From: CAIWHR01 sp963713275 | Lineage (GTDB): Bacteria > Pseudomonadota > Gammaproteobacteria > Burkholderiales > Casimicrobiaceae | Length of the DNA: 64,000 bases | Assembly: GCA_963713275.1 (NCBI GenBank) | Contig: CAVQLG010000005.1 | Coordinates: 62,001-126,000 of the forward strand | Direction: 5' to 3' | Part shown: positions 50,824-59,717 of the stretch, one piece after another | Layout: every line of letters begins with the position of its first letter | Numbering within the stretch: position 1 is the stretch's first letter | Notes under the pieces: model-generated | The model's input: only the letters and a program-made list of their open reading frames with translations | Told to the model about the DNA's origin: nothing | Databases searched by the model: none | Made by a program: the position numbers and the translations under genes

Positions 50824-52062
50824 TCACGCGAGCGCGCGCTCCTGCCGTATCCCCCAACCCATCAGCGCGGCGTTGAGCGCCCAGAACAGCCTCGCGTTCG
50901 AGCGGATCAGGAAGTCGTCGGTGAGGTTCTTCACCACGAAGCCGACGAGCAGCGAGAGTCCCACGATGCCGAGCACGGCCAGCGCATCGCTCGGCGCGCG
51001 GTAGAAGCGCACGTATCGCCACGCGATCGCCGCCAGCAGCGCGACGAAGAGCCCAAGTCCGACCGCGCCCGTCTGCAACCACTGGCTGATGAAGACGTTG
51101 TGCGCGTGCGAGAGCATCCGATCGCCAAGGCTCCCGCGCAATTCCTGCCGCACGATGGCCTTGCCGAACCCGTAGCCCGTCCAGGGCCGCTCGGCGATCA
51201 GCGCCGCCGTCTGACTCCAGAGCGCGAGCCGCGGATCCTGCTCGATCGTCTGCGCGACGGTCGTATCGGGCGGGAAGTGCGCCTTCGCCTTCTCCCGTGC
51301 CGCATCGGTGAAGAGGACGCCGAGGGCCAGCAACAGCACGGCCACGAGCGCCAGCCAGCGCCACCGCGCACGGGCGAACCCTGCGCGCCAGCGCAGGGCG
51401 CCCAGTCCCGCCGCCGTCGCGCTCAGCGCGGCGAGCGCGACCCACATCATCCGGTTGTCCGTCAGCCGCGCGGCAGCGAGCAGCAGCGCGCACAGCGTGA
51501 GCCCGATCGCGAGCGCCGGCGCCCCGTCGCGGATTCCCGCGCTCGCAGGGGCAAGCAGGACGATCAGCATCGGTGCTGCGAGCACGAGATAGGTCGCGTA
51601 GGCGCCGACGCCGGCGTGCCACCTGCCGGTGGACCAGGACACGCCGAACAGCGCGAGCGAGATGGCGAGCCCGGACATCGCCGCGAGCGTGGCCAGCGCC
51701 GTCAGCAGAAGCGCCCGCCATTCGCGGTACCCGTACGCCGCGACGTAGAAGATCGCCATGGTGAGGACGTTCCAGACGACCTCCGCCCGCAGCTCGCGCA
51801 GCGTGTAATCGGGGGACCGCGACCACAGCAGCGAGGCCGTCGCCCAGAGCGACCAGAGCACGAGCGGCACCAGCACCGCCGCGCCCGGTGACGGCACGGC
51901 CTCGGCGCGGCGCGCGAGGGCCGCGCCCAGGACGCCCAGCGCGAGGGCCGCGCCCAGCGCGAACGCGACGGAGCGCAGCGCCGTCACGCCCCCGACCGGC
52001 AGCAGCGCGAGATAAGCCGCCGCCACGACGGGCAGCAGCCGCCGCCAGGGCTCGACCTTCAT
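50824..52062 (-). CDS. waaL: O-antigen ligase/polymerase family protein, WaaL-like
   Basis: The product has 412 residues with about eleven to twelve membrane segments. The Wzy_C/WaaL-type periplasmic loop is seen around residues 270-345 (RLALWSQTAALIAERPWTGYGFGKA, then LSHAHNVFISQWLQTGAVG). The HxHN-like AHNVF text fits the ligase catalytic His region. Members join O-antigen or other polymers to lipid A-core on the periplasmic face, or polymerise them; sequence alone does not separate these roles. The ATG at 52062 overlaps the stop of the GT9 gene (ATGA), and msbA is next upstream, which favours an LPS ligase. Confidence 0.85.
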   Translation of the reverse strand: MKVEPWRRLLPVVAAAYLALLPVGGVTALRSVAFALGAALALGVLGAALARRAEAVPSPGAAVLVPLVLWSLWATASLLWSRSPDYTLRELRAEVVWNVLTMAIFYVAAYGYREWRALLLTALATLAAMSGLAISLALFGVSWSTGRWHAGVGAYATYLVLAAPMLIVLLAPASAGIRDGAPALAIGLTLCALLLAAARLTDNRMMWVALAALSATAAGLGALRWRAGFARARWRWLALVAVLLLALGVLFTDAAREKAKAHFPPDTTVAQTIEQDPRLALWSQTAALIAERPWTGYGFGKAIVRQELRGSLGDRMLSHAHNVFISQWLQTGAVGLGLFVALLAAIAWRYVRFYRAPSDALAVLGIVGLSLLVGFVVKNLTDDFLIRSNARLFWALNAALMGWGIRQERALA

Positions 52063-53003
52063 CGCTGCAGCGCCTGCCGCAACGCGCGCTCGACTTCGTC
52101 GACCGTGATGTTGCGCACGTCCTCGTCGCGGCCGACGATCGGGATGTGCGTGAGCTCCGGGTTCGGCGAAGGGGACCCCTGACGCAGGATGCCCTGGCGC
52201 GGATCCGACCACAGCGAGACGAGCGCGATCGGCGCCGCGGCGTCGAGGTAGAACGCGGTGTTGAGGATGCCGCTGTCGGGGCCGACCAGCGCCCGGCACC
52301 GGTTCTTCACGATCGCCAACATCTCCAGAAAGCCGGTGCGCCCGCGCAGGTCGCAGACGTTCGGGAGGTCCAGCGCCGGTTCGCTCCGGTGCCCGAACAG
52401 CACCCAGCGCAGCCCGTCGACGCCGCCGAAGCGCGCGATGAGCTCGCGCCAGCGCTCGACGGGCCAGTCCTTCACATACGAGTAGTAGCCGCCGGTTTCC
52501 GAACTGACGTGGGCGCCGATGAGCCGCCGGCCGGGGGACTCGGGGACGACCGCCGCGGCCAGCGCGTCCCAGGCCGCGTTCCAGCGCAGCGACGGCGGGA
52601 AACGGTGGAGCTGGCCGCGCAGCCACCGGGTCGGGTCGAGGTCGAGCAGCACCGCCGCGAAACGGTCGGGCTCGCGCCCGCACGCCGCCCGAACGTCCGA
52701 CAAGGGGATCCTGGCGTTGCGCGTGAGCCCCGGAACGACGCGGATCTCGTCCGCGTCGGTGAGGCGGAACGGTTCTTCGAGCTCGGCGCGTGTCAGCACG
52801 GTGATCCGCGCCCCCGGCGCGTCCCGGCGGATGCGCGCGAACAACGGGACCAGTGCGAGCACCACGTCACCGAGACCGCGATTCCAGAACATCAGCACGC
52901 CGTCGCGCGGGTCGCGCGCCGCCCGGGCGAGGGCGCGGTCGAAATCGCTTCCGATCAGGCGATCGCTCAGCCGCCTGACGATCTGTCTTGGGCTAGGGCT
53001 CAT
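52059..53003 (-). CDS. GT9 family glycosyltransferase (heptosyltransferase-like)
   Basis: The product has 314 residues, somewhat short for GT9 (usually about 340-370). VLMFWNRGLGDVVLALVPLFARI near residue 36 is the acceptor-site signature with GLGDV. The second domain has GAHVSSETGGYYSYVKDWPVERW near residue 168 and CRALVGPDSGILNTAFYLDAAAPIALVSLW near residue 246, corresponding to the donor site. It probably adds a sugar to LPS core. It is in an operon between msbA and waaL, with a 4-base overlap with waaL. Confidence 0.85.
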   Translation of the reverse strand: MSPSPRQIVRRLSDRLIGSDFDRALARAARDPRDGVLMFWNRGLGDVVLALVPLFARIRRDAPGARITVLTRAELEEPFRLTDADEIRVVPGLTRNARIPLSDVRAACGREPDRFAAVLLDLDPTRWLRGQLHRFPPSLRWNAAWDALAAAVVPESPGRRLIGAHVSSETGGYYSYVKDWPVERWRELIARFGGVDGLRWVLFGHRSEPALDLPNVCDLRGRTGFLEMLAIVKNRCRALVGPDSGILNTAFYLDAAAPIALVSLWSDPRQGILRQGSPSPNPELTHIPIVGRDEDVRNITVDEVERALRQALQR

Positions 53004-53095
53004 GGCGGAAGGCGGCGTGAGGCTCCCGGCGCAGCGCGCATGATGGCGAATCGGGGCGGCATCGACACTCCGTGCGCGCCGCAGCCGCCCTCGGT

Positions 53096-54883
53096 TCAGG
53101 CGCCATTGCCCGAATCGTCGGCGAACTGACGCGAATGCAGCCGCGCGTAGATCCCGGAGCGGGCGAGCAGCTCGGCATGCGTGCCGGTCTCGACGATCTT
53201 CCCGCGCTCGAGCACGACGATGCGGTCGCAGTGCTCGACCGTCGACAGCCGATGCGCGATGACGATCGTGGTGCGCCCGCGCATCAGGAGGTCGAGCGCC
53301 CCCTGGATCAGCCGCTCGGACTCGGTGTCGAGCGCCGACGTCGCCTCGTCGAGAATCAGGATCGGCGCGTCCTTGAGTATCGCCCGGGCGATGGCGATGC
53401 GCTGGCGCTGACCGCCGGACAGGCGCACGCCGCGCTCCCCGACCACGGTTTCGAACCCGTCCGGCTGCTGACGGATGAACTCCAGCGCGTTGGCCGCCGC
53501 GGCCGCCTGCTCGATCGCCTCGCGCGACGCGCCGGACATCGCGCCGTAGGCGATGTTGGCGGCGATGCTGTCGTTGAAGAGCACGATGTCCTGGCTCACC
53601 AGCGCGATCTGGCGGCGCAGGTCGGCCAGGCGCAGCGACTGGATGTCCTCCCCGTCGAGCAGCACCCGGCCCGCGCTCGGCGCGTAGAAGCGGGGGATGA
53701 GGTTGACGAGCGAGGTCTTGCCGCCGCCCGAAGGCCCGACCAGCGCGACCGACTCGCCCGGCAGGATCGCGAGGTCGACGTTGTCCAGCGCAGGGCGGGC
53801 GTCGGGCCGGTACTGCAGCCTCACCGCTTCGAACGAGAGCGCGCCAGTGGCGCGCTCCAGCGTCATCGTCCCTTCATCGACCTCCGGCGGGGTGTCGATC
53901 AGCGCGAACACGCTCTCGGCAGCCGTGATGCCGCGCTGGATCACGCCGCTCACGTTCGACAGCGTCTTCAACTGCCCCATGAGCTGCAGCAGGGCGAAGA
54001 TGTAGGCGACGAAATCGCCGGCGCCGTACTGGCCGCCTGCGCTCTGGCGGATGGCCACCCAGAGAATCGCCCCGACCGCGGTCGAGAAGATGAGCTGGTT
54101 GATCGGCGTGCCCAGCGATGTCGCCGCGGCCTGCTTGGCGCTCGCCTGCCGCAGCTTGTCGGCGGCGTGGCGCAGGCGCTCGCTCTCGTAGTGTTCGCCG
54201 CCGAACACCTTGACCACCCGATGCCCGCCGATGGCCTCCTCGAGCACGTGGGTCAGCGTGCCCATGCGCTGCTGCACGAGGCCGCTGACGCGCTTCAACC
54301 GCCTGTTGATCGCGCGGATCGCGAGCCCGACCAGCGGGAACGCCGCGAAGGCGATCAGGGTCAGCTGCCAGTTCATGTAGAAGAGGTAGGCGAGCATGAA
54401 CGAGATCGTGAGCGAGCCGCGGATGCTCGCAGTCACCGCCTCGGACGCGGCGGAGGCCACCTGCTGGGCGTCGAACGTCACCTTGGAGAGCAGAATGCCG
54501 GCCGAGCTCGCGTCGTAGAACGGCGTGGGCATGCGCAGCAGCTGATCGGAAACCTCGCAGCGCAGGTCGAACACGACGCGCGAACCGATCCAGGCAAGCC
54601 CGTAATCGCTGAGGTACGATCCAACGCCACGCACGAGGAACACGCCGACCACCATGATGGGCAGCCACCTCGTGTTCTCGGCATTGACCTGGCCGATGTT
54701 GTTGAGCAGTGGCTGGATGATCCGCAGCATCAGCACGTCGGACGAGGCGACGAGCACCATGCCTGCCACTGCGACCGCGAACACGCCCCGGTACGGACGC
54801 ACGTAGCGGAGCAGCCGGCGATAGAACTTCAAGCGCGAGAAAGGAGGGTGGGCAGGCGCGCCGGCGCCGGACTGGCGCGGCAA
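53096..54883 (-). CDS. msbA: Lipid A export ABC transporter/flippase MsbA
   Basis: The product has 595 residues and is a half-transporter with fused domains. Six membrane helices occupy about residues 15-325, with the nucleotide-binding domain at the C-terminus. Walker A is GPSGGGKTSL near residue 388, the Q-loop is IALVSQDIVLFND, the signature is LSGGQRQRIAIARA, Walker B is ILILDEATSALD and the switch is IVIAHRLSTVEHC. It forms a homodimer that flips lipid A-core across the inner membrane. It is first in the msbA-GT9-waaL row. A TATAAT in the minus orientation lies 6 bases before the ATG. Confidence 0.95.
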   Translation of the reverse strand: MPRQSGAGAPAHPPFSRLKFYRRLLRYVRPYRGVFAVAVAGMVLVASSDVLMLRIIQPLLNNIGQVNAENTRWLPIMVVGVFLVRGVGSYLSDYGLAWIGSRVVFDLRCEVSDQLLRMPTPFYDASSAGILLSKVTFDAQQVASAASEAVTASIRGSLTISFMLAYLFYMNWQLTLIAFAAFPLVGLAIRAINRRLKRVSGLVQQRMGTLTHVLEEAIGGHRVVKVFGGEHYESERLRHAADKLRQASAKQAAATSLGTPINQLIFSTAVGAILWVAIRQSAGGQYGAGDFVAYIFALLQLMGQLKTLSNVSGVIQRGITAAESVFALIDTPPEVDEGTMTLERATGALSFEAVRLQYRPDARPALDNVDLAILPGESVALVGPSGGGKTSLVNLIPRFYAPSAGRVLLDGEDIQSLRLADLRRQIALVSQDIVLFNDSIAANIAYGAMSGASREAIEQAAAAANALEFIRQQPDGFETVVGERGVRLSGGQRQRIAIARAILKDAPILILDEATSALDTESERLIQGALDLLMRGRTTIVIAHRLSTVEHCDRIVVLERGKIVETGTHAELLARSGIYARLHSRQFADDSGNGA

Positions 54884-55131
54884 CGGCGATTATAGCGGAG
54901 CGCATCGCGCCCTCCGGCGCCGCGAAAGGCGGCCGGAATTGCTGATAGAATCGTCTTCGATCGCAGCGCCGCGCGGCGTGCGTGTTTTTCCGATCTCGCT
55001 GCGCGACGGGCGGTTGCTGCGCACCCGACCGTCGCCGTGCGGCCCAACCGCGCTCGCGCTGCCAGGGCGAGTGCCGCCCGCGCGACCGCCCGGAGGTTCC
55101 GCAACGGAGTGCGTCGCAAGAGGGTGAACCA
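54884..55131. promoter_or_regulatory. Divergent msbA/ferredoxin control region
   Basis: Two -10-like hexamers are present: TATAAT on the minus strand (54889-54894) almost touching the msbA ATG, and TAGAAT on the plus strand (54946-54951) for the ferredoxin operon. Neither has a convincing -35. The plus-strand leader would be about 175 bases with no small gene I can support. Confidence 0.4.
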
Positions 55132-55440
55132 GTGAGCTACTACCAGCGCCACGTCTTCTTCTGCTGCAACGAGCGCGAAGCGCCCGAGAACTGCTGTGCG
55201 AACCGCGCGGCGGACGAGTTCCATGCCTACGCCAAGGGCCGGGTCAAGGCGCTTGGCCTCGCCGGCAGAGGCAAGGTGCGGGTCAACCGCGCCGGCTGCC
55301 TCGACCGCTGCGAGGAGGGTCCGGTGCTCGTGGTCTATCCCGACGCCGTCTGGTACACCTACGTCGACCGTGGCGACATCGACGAGATCGTCGACCGGCA
55401 CCTGGTCCGTGGCGAAGTCGTCGAGAGGCTGCGCATTTGA
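55132..55440 (+). CDS. (2Fe-2S) thioredoxin-like ferredoxin
   Basis: The product has 102 residues from GTG 55132. The [2Fe-2S] ligands fit the thioredoxin-like ferredoxin family: HVFFCCNEREAPENCC near residue 7 (Cys 11/12 and 21/22) and RAGCLDRCEEGP near residue 53 (Cys 56 and 60). The family is a small soluble electron carrier; its partner in betaproteobacteria is unknown. The stop overlaps the TTG start of the next hydrolase gene, a common pairing in this group. Confidence 0.9.
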   Translation: MSYYQRHVFFCCNEREAPENCCANRAADEFHAYAKGRVKALGLAGRGKVRVNRAGCLDRCEEGPVLVVYPDAVWYTYVDRGDIDEIVDRHLVRGEVVERLRI

Positions 55441-56076
55441 CGCTGCGGACCACCGAGCGCTTCACCATCCCCGGTCCGGCGGGGGCGCTCGAACTGGTGT
55501 GCAACGCGCCGGCGCACGCCGCGTGCGGCATCGCGCTGGTCGCGCACCCCAATCCCGATGCAGGGCGGAACCCTGGACAACAAGGTCGTGCAGACACTTG
55601 CCCGCACGTTCCACGGACTGGGCTACGCGAGCGTGCGCTTCAACTTCCGGGGCGTGGGCGCGAGCGAGGGCGTGTTCGACCGCGGCATCGGCGAGACGCA
55701 CGACGCGCTCGCGGCGCTCGCCTACGCCCGGACGCGCTTCGGCGCGCGACTCCCGATGGTGCTGGCCGGCTTCTCGTTCGGGTGCTTCGTGCAGGCGCGC
55801 GTCGGCCGCGAGGTCGCCCCGCAGCGCCTGGTGCTCATCGCCCCCGCCGTCGGACGTTTCACCCTCGGCGCGGTGCCCGTCGACACCCTGGTCGTCCACG
55901 GCGAGGAGGACGACATCGTGCCGCTCGCCGACGTGCTTGCCTGGGCGCGTCCGCAGGGGCTGCCGATCGTCGTCTTTCCCGGCTGTGGTCACTTCTTCCA
56001 CGGCTGGCTGCCGAAGCTCTCGGCCACGATCGCCGGCAATTGGCACGGCGCACCCCCGGTGGTACCCGGGGCGTAA
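55437..56076 (+). CDS. Alpha/beta hydrolase (YfbB/dienelactone-type), frameshifted
   Basis: The frame opens at TTG 55437 (LRTTERFTIPGPAGALE, then IALVAHPNPDAG) and the rest lies in the next frame from about 55565 (GGTLDNKVVQTLARTFHGLGY). Removing one G of the GGG near 55562-55564 joins them as HPNPDAGGTLDNK, the usual form of this family. The nucleophile elbow is VLAGFSFGCFVQ near residue 103, the acid is in LVVHGEEDDIVP and the His is in PGCGHFFHGW. Corrected length is about 212. The family hydrolyses small esters; the substrate is unknown. Confidence 0.82.
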
Positions 56077-56177
56077 GCCCTGTTGGCGCGACCCCCGAAC
56101 GCAGCGCAAAGGGACTCCGGTCGACGCCCCGGGCGCAGTCAGCCCGACGCCCGAACCGGCCGCCCCGACACCCCGCC

Positions 56178-57356
56178 TTGGCCGCGAACATCGATCGGTT
56201 CTTCGCCCCGTGCCCGCGCGGCCTCGAGTCCGCGCTCGCCGCCGAGGTCGCGGCGCTGGGCGCGCCGTTCGTCACCGCTGGAGCGGGGGGAGTGTCGTTC
56301 TCCGGGCCGCGCGAGCTCGCGCTGCACGCGAACCTCGAGTCGAGGCTCGCAAGCCGCATCCTGTGGCAGGTGGCGCACGGCCGTTACCGCAACGAGGAAG
56401 ACCTCTACCAACTGGTGCGAAGCATCGACTGGCCGAGCCTCTTCGACGCGCGGCGCACGCTGCGCGTCGACGTCGCGGCGACGCGTTCGCCGTTGCGAAG
56501 CCTCGAGTTCGCGACGCTGAAGACCAAGGACGCCGTCTGCGACCGGTTTCGCGCCGCGCACGGCAGCCGGCCCTCGATCGACAAGGAACGGCCGGATGTT
56601 CGCGTGCACGCCTACCTCGCCGACCGAGAGGCCACGATCTATCTCGACACCTCGGGCGAGCCGTTGTTCAAGCGGGGCTACCGTCGCGATGCCGACGTGG
56701 CGCCGCTGCGCGAGAATCTCGCCGCCGGCCTGCTCGCCCTCGCCGGCTGGCGTCCGGGCACCGTGCTCTTCGACCCGCTGTGCGGGAGCGGGACGATACC
56801 CATCGAGGCGGCGCTGCTCGCCGCCGACCGGGCCCCCGGCCTCGGCCGCACCTTCGGCTTCCAGAAGCTCGCCTGGTTCGACGGCCCGGCGTGGCAGCGC
56901 ATTCGGCAACGCGCGCGCGACCGGGTGCGGCGACCGCCGGCGACCCCCGCGATCTTCGCAGGCGACGTCGACCCGGAAGCACTCGCCCGCTGCCGCAGCA
57001 ACCTCGCCGCCGCGGCGGTCGGCGAGTGGGTCGCGCTGGAACAAGGCGACGTCCTCCTGCGCCGTGCGCCCGCGGCTTGCGGCCTGATCGTCACCAACCC
57101 GCCCTACGGGCTGCGCCTCGACAGCAGGGCCGCGCTGGCGGCCTTCTACCCGAAGCTCGGCGACGCGCTGAAGCAACGCTACGCGGGGTGGACGGCGTGC
57201 GTGTTCACGGGAGACCTGCGGCTGGCGAAGCTGGTCGGCCTCAAGCCGTCGCGCAAGACGCCCTTGTTCAACGGCAACGTCGAGTGCCGGCTGTTTCGGT
57301 TCGAGATCGTTGCCGGGCGCCCGGAACGCGGTCCGCGTCCCGGCGTGGAGTGCTAA
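56178..57356 (+). CDS. THUMP-domain 23S rRNA (guanine-N2) methyltransferase, RlmL-like
   Basis: The product has about 392 residues; the start is probably TTG 56178 since no ATG or GTG lies nearby. The N-terminus FFAPCPRGLESALAAEVAALG is the RlmL leader. A THUMP domain follows (about 45-155, RLASRILWQVAHGRYRNEED). The methyltransferase domain has LFDPLCGSGTIPIEAALLA near residue 198, FAGDVDPEALARCRSNLAAA near residue 259 and the catalytic NPPYGLRLDS near residue 306. This corresponds to the RlmL half of E. coli RlmKL, without the RlmK part. It modifies G2445-type guanine in 23S rRNA. Confidence 0.9.
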   Translation: MAANIDRFFAPCPRGLESALAAEVAALGAPFVTAGAGGVSFSGPRELALHANLESRLASRILWQVAHGRYRNEEDLYQLVRSIDWPSLFDARRTLRVDVAATRSPLRSLEFATLKTKDAVCDRFRAAHGSRPSIDKERPDVRVHAYLADREATIYLDTSGEPLFKRGYRRDADVAPLRENLAAGLLALAGWRPGTVLFDPLCGSGTIPIEAALLAADRAPGLGRTFGFQKLAWFDGPAWQRIRQRARDRVRRPPATPAIFAGDVDPEALARCRSNLAAAAVGEWVALEQGDVLLRRAPAACGLIVTNPPYGLRLDSRAALAAFYPKLGDALKQRYAGWTACVFTGDLRLAKLVGLKPSRKTPLFNGNVECRLFRFEIVAGRPERGPRPGVEC

Positions 57357-57394
57357 GATGATCGTTGTCCCCGATCACCAAAGGGCCGCCGATC

Positions 57395-57595
57395 ATGATG
57401 CTTCCCGCGCGTCACTATGTGTCCGATCACACGCAATTCATCCGCGAGCTGATGGAGAAGCAGCCGGCGCTCGCGCAGGACCAGCAGGACGGCCGCGCGA
57501 TCTGGTGGGACAAGAGCCCTCGCGATCTCGCGCTGCGGCGCGAGATGGACGCCGGCCGGGTCCCGCAGCCGGCCTACGTCTACCAGACCGAATAG
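57395..57595 (+). CDS. DUF3460 family small protein
   Basis: The product has 66 residues from ATG 57395 (or 57398). The text HYVSDHTQFIRELMEKQPAL near residue 6 and IWWDKSPRDLALRREMDAGRV near residue 35, ending QPAYVYQTE, matches a small betaproteobacterial family of unknown function. No signal or membrane segment is seen. It lies 38 bases after the methyltransferase stop and is likely co-transcribed. Confidence 0.85.
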   Translation: MMLPARHYVSDHTQFIRELMEKQPALAQDQQDGRAIWWDKSPRDLALRREMDAGRVPQPAYVYQTE

Positions 57596-57644
57596 ACCAC
57601 GGGGCGCTCGCCGCCGCTGGCGACGGTCGCACCGAATCCACGCG

Positions 57645-58184
57645 ATGACCGACGGCGCGCTGCCTGCCAACGTCCGCTTGCGCGCCGCGACCGACGCCGA
57701 CGCGGTGGGAATCTGGAGGGTCCACACGCGGGCGATCCGGATCTCCGCGGCAAGCCACTACACCGAGGACGAGCTCGACGCCTGGGTGGCGCGGATGCAG
57801 CCGGAGAGCTACCTCGGGCCGCTGCACACCCGCCGGGTCGTGGTCGCCGAGATCCTGAATCCGGGCGAGGCGCGTATCATCGGCTTCGGCCAGTTGCACC
57901 CGGACGAAGCCGTGATCGAAGCGATCTACGTCGACCCCGATTGGGAGCGGCAAGGCGTCGGCACGGCGCTCGCGCGGTCGCTCGAGGAAGACGTGCGCGC
58001 CCGGTCGCTGCCCTGGATCGTCAGTGACGCGTCGCTCAACGCCGTCCCCTTCTACCAGGCGCTGGGATTCCGCCAGGTCGCCCTCGACCACCACGAGCTC
58101 GCCCCGGGAGTGCACATCGCCTGCGCAGTGATGGAGAAGCACCTTTCGACCCCGCAGGATTGCGCCCCAGCCGCGTCCGGCTGA
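57645..58184 (+). CDS. GNAT family N-acetyltransferase
   Basis: The product has 179 residues. The GNAT fold is clear: RLRAATDADAVGIWRVHTRAI near residue 11, SHYTEDELDAWVARMQPESY near residue 37 (a block common in YafP-like acetyltransferases), and the acetyl-CoA loop AIYVDPDWERQGVGTALARSLEE near residue 92. ASLNAVPFYQALGFRQV is near residue 128. The substrate is unknown. It is last in the rightward row from the ferredoxin gene and converges on surA. Confidence 0.9.
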   Translation: MTDGALPANVRLRAATDADAVGIWRVHTRAIRISAASHYTEDELDAWVARMQPESYLGPLHTRRVVVAEILNPGEARIIGFGQLHPDEAVIEAIYVDPDWERQGVGTALARSLEEDVRARSLPWIVSDASLNAVPFYQALGFRQVALDHHELAPGVHIACAVMEKHLSTPQDCAPAASG

Positions 58185-58268
58185 TGGCGTGTAGCGCGCC
58201 CGAGCCCGCTTCCCCCGTCGCGAGCCGCGCGCGTCGCGGTCCGCTCGCGACGGCGTCTGCACAGGCGC

Positions 58269-59705
58269 TCAGCGGTCGTCGATCTTGTACTCGACGTAGG
58301 CGCGGTCGCGCAGCTGGCGAATCCAGTCCTGGAAGCCCTCGTCCGACTTGCGCTGGCGCATCGCCGTCCGCGCCTGGTCACGCTTGCGATCGGCGGTGAC
58401 ATCCTGGGTACGTCGCTGTTTCACCACGATCAGGTGCCAGCCAAACGGCGAACGCACCGGCTGGGACAGCTCGTCGAGGTTGAGCTTGTTCATCGCCAGC
58501 TCGAACTCGGGCACCGTGTCGCCCGGCGAAATCCAGCCGAGGTCGCCGCCCTTGCCGGCCGAGCCGTCCTCGGAACTGAGCTTGGCCTGATCCTCGAACC
58601 GGCTGCCTGTTTCGATGCGCTCGCGAATCCGGTCGATCTTGATCCTGGCGTCGGCTTCCGAGGTGATCTCGTTCACCTTGATCAGGATGTGCTGCACGCG
58701 CGTCTGCTCGACGACGGTCGGCGCGTCGCGGTCGCGCGCCTCCTCGAGCTTGACGATGTGGAACCCGCTCGCCGATCGCAGCACCCCGGAGGTCTCGCCG
58801 GGCTTCAGCGCCCGCACCGGCTCGACGAACACCGTCGGGAGCCGCGCCGTCGTGCGCCAGCCCAGACCCCCGCCCTGCAACGCATCGGGCGCATCGGAGT
58901 AGCCCGCGGCGACCTGCGCGAAATCAACTCCCTCGCGGATCCTCTTCAACGCCTCCTCGGCGCGCGCCCGGCGCGCGGCGATCTGGTCGGGCGTCGCCTG
59001 CTCGGGCACGACGACGAGCACGTGCGACAACCGGAACTCCGTGTCGCCGCCGGCCTGCAGCGACAAGGTGGCGAGCAGGTTGTCGATCTCGGCCTCGCTC
59101 ACCAGGATGCGCGATTCGACCTCGCGCTCGCGCAGCCGCTGGACGATGATCTCGTTGCGCAGGCTGTCGCGGTATTTCGCGTAGGTCAGCCCTTCGCGCT
59201 CGATCATCTTGCGGAACTCCTCGGGCGACAGCTTGTTGTCCTGCGCGATACGCTGGATCGTGCGCTCGATCTGCACGTCGTCGACGCGCACGCCGGTTTC
59301 CTTCGCGTACTGCAGCAACACCCGCTCGGTGACGATGCGATCGAGCACCTGCTTCTCGAGCACGTCCGGCGCCGGCGGCGTCACCCGCTGACTCTGCATC
59401 TGCCGCAGGATGCCCCGCTTGTACTCGTCGACCTCCCACTGGGTGATGGCCTCGTCGTTGACGACGGCGATGACGCGGTCGAGCGGGACCGTTCGATCGA
59501 GCGACGCGGGCGGGCGCGCCACGGACTGCCCGGCGGCCGGCCGCGCCGGGCCGGGCCGGGACGACGACGGCAGCGCTGCGCCGCGCGCAGCGCCGGGCGC
59601 CGCTTCGGGCCACGTCAACTGGGCGGCGGCCGGCGCGGCACACAGGGCGAAGAGGGCCGCGGCCAGGACCGGCCCGCAGCGCGATAGGGTCGAGGAAGCG
59701 TACAT
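58269..59705 (-). CDS. surA: Periplasmic chaperone/peptidyl-prolyl isomerase SurA
   Basis: The product has 478 residues. The signal peptide MYASSTLSRCGPVLAAALFA continues to AAPAAAQ. The SurA N-terminal chaperone domain (about 60-210, DRVIAVVNDEAITQWEVDEY) is followed by two parvulin domains: TEFRLSHVLVVVPEQATPDQ near residue 222 and RVQHILIKVNEITSEADARI near residue 335. A C-terminal helix follows (EGFQDWIRQLRDRAYVEYKI). It escorts outer-membrane proteins, especially LptD, which is encoded 12 bases upstream. The usual downstream neighbours pdxA-rsmA are absent; they lie at 12462-14290. Confidence 0.96.
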   Translation of the reverse strand: MYASSTLSRCGPVLAAALFALCAAPAAAQLTWPEAAPGAARGAALPSSSRPGPARPAAGQSVARPPASLDRTVPLDRVIAVVNDEAITQWEVDEYKRGILRQMQSQRVTPPAPDVLEKQVLDRIVTERVLLQYAKETGVRVDDVQIERTIQRIAQDNKLSPEEFRKMIEREGLTYAKYRDSLRNEIIVQRLREREVESRILVSEAEIDNLLATLSLQAGGDTEFRLSHVLVVVPEQATPDQIAARRARAEEALKRIREGVDFAQVAAGYSDAPDALQGGGLGWRTTARLPTVFVEPVRALKPGETSGVLRSASGFHIVKLEEARDRDAPTVVEQTRVQHILIKVNEITSEADARIKIDRIRERIETGSRFEDQAKLSSEDGSAGKGGDLGWISPGDTVPEFELAMNKLNLDELSQPVRSPFGWHLIVVKQRRTQDVTADRKRDQARTAMRQRKSDEGFQDWIRQLRDRAYVEYKIDDR

Positions 59706-59717
59706 GGCGAGCCTCTC

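Noticed and set aside
55196..57361. A 721-codon frame crossing ferredoxin, hydrolase and methyltransferase
   Set aside because: The translation is Arg/Ser/Pro-rich noise; three recognisable proteins in other frames explain the region.
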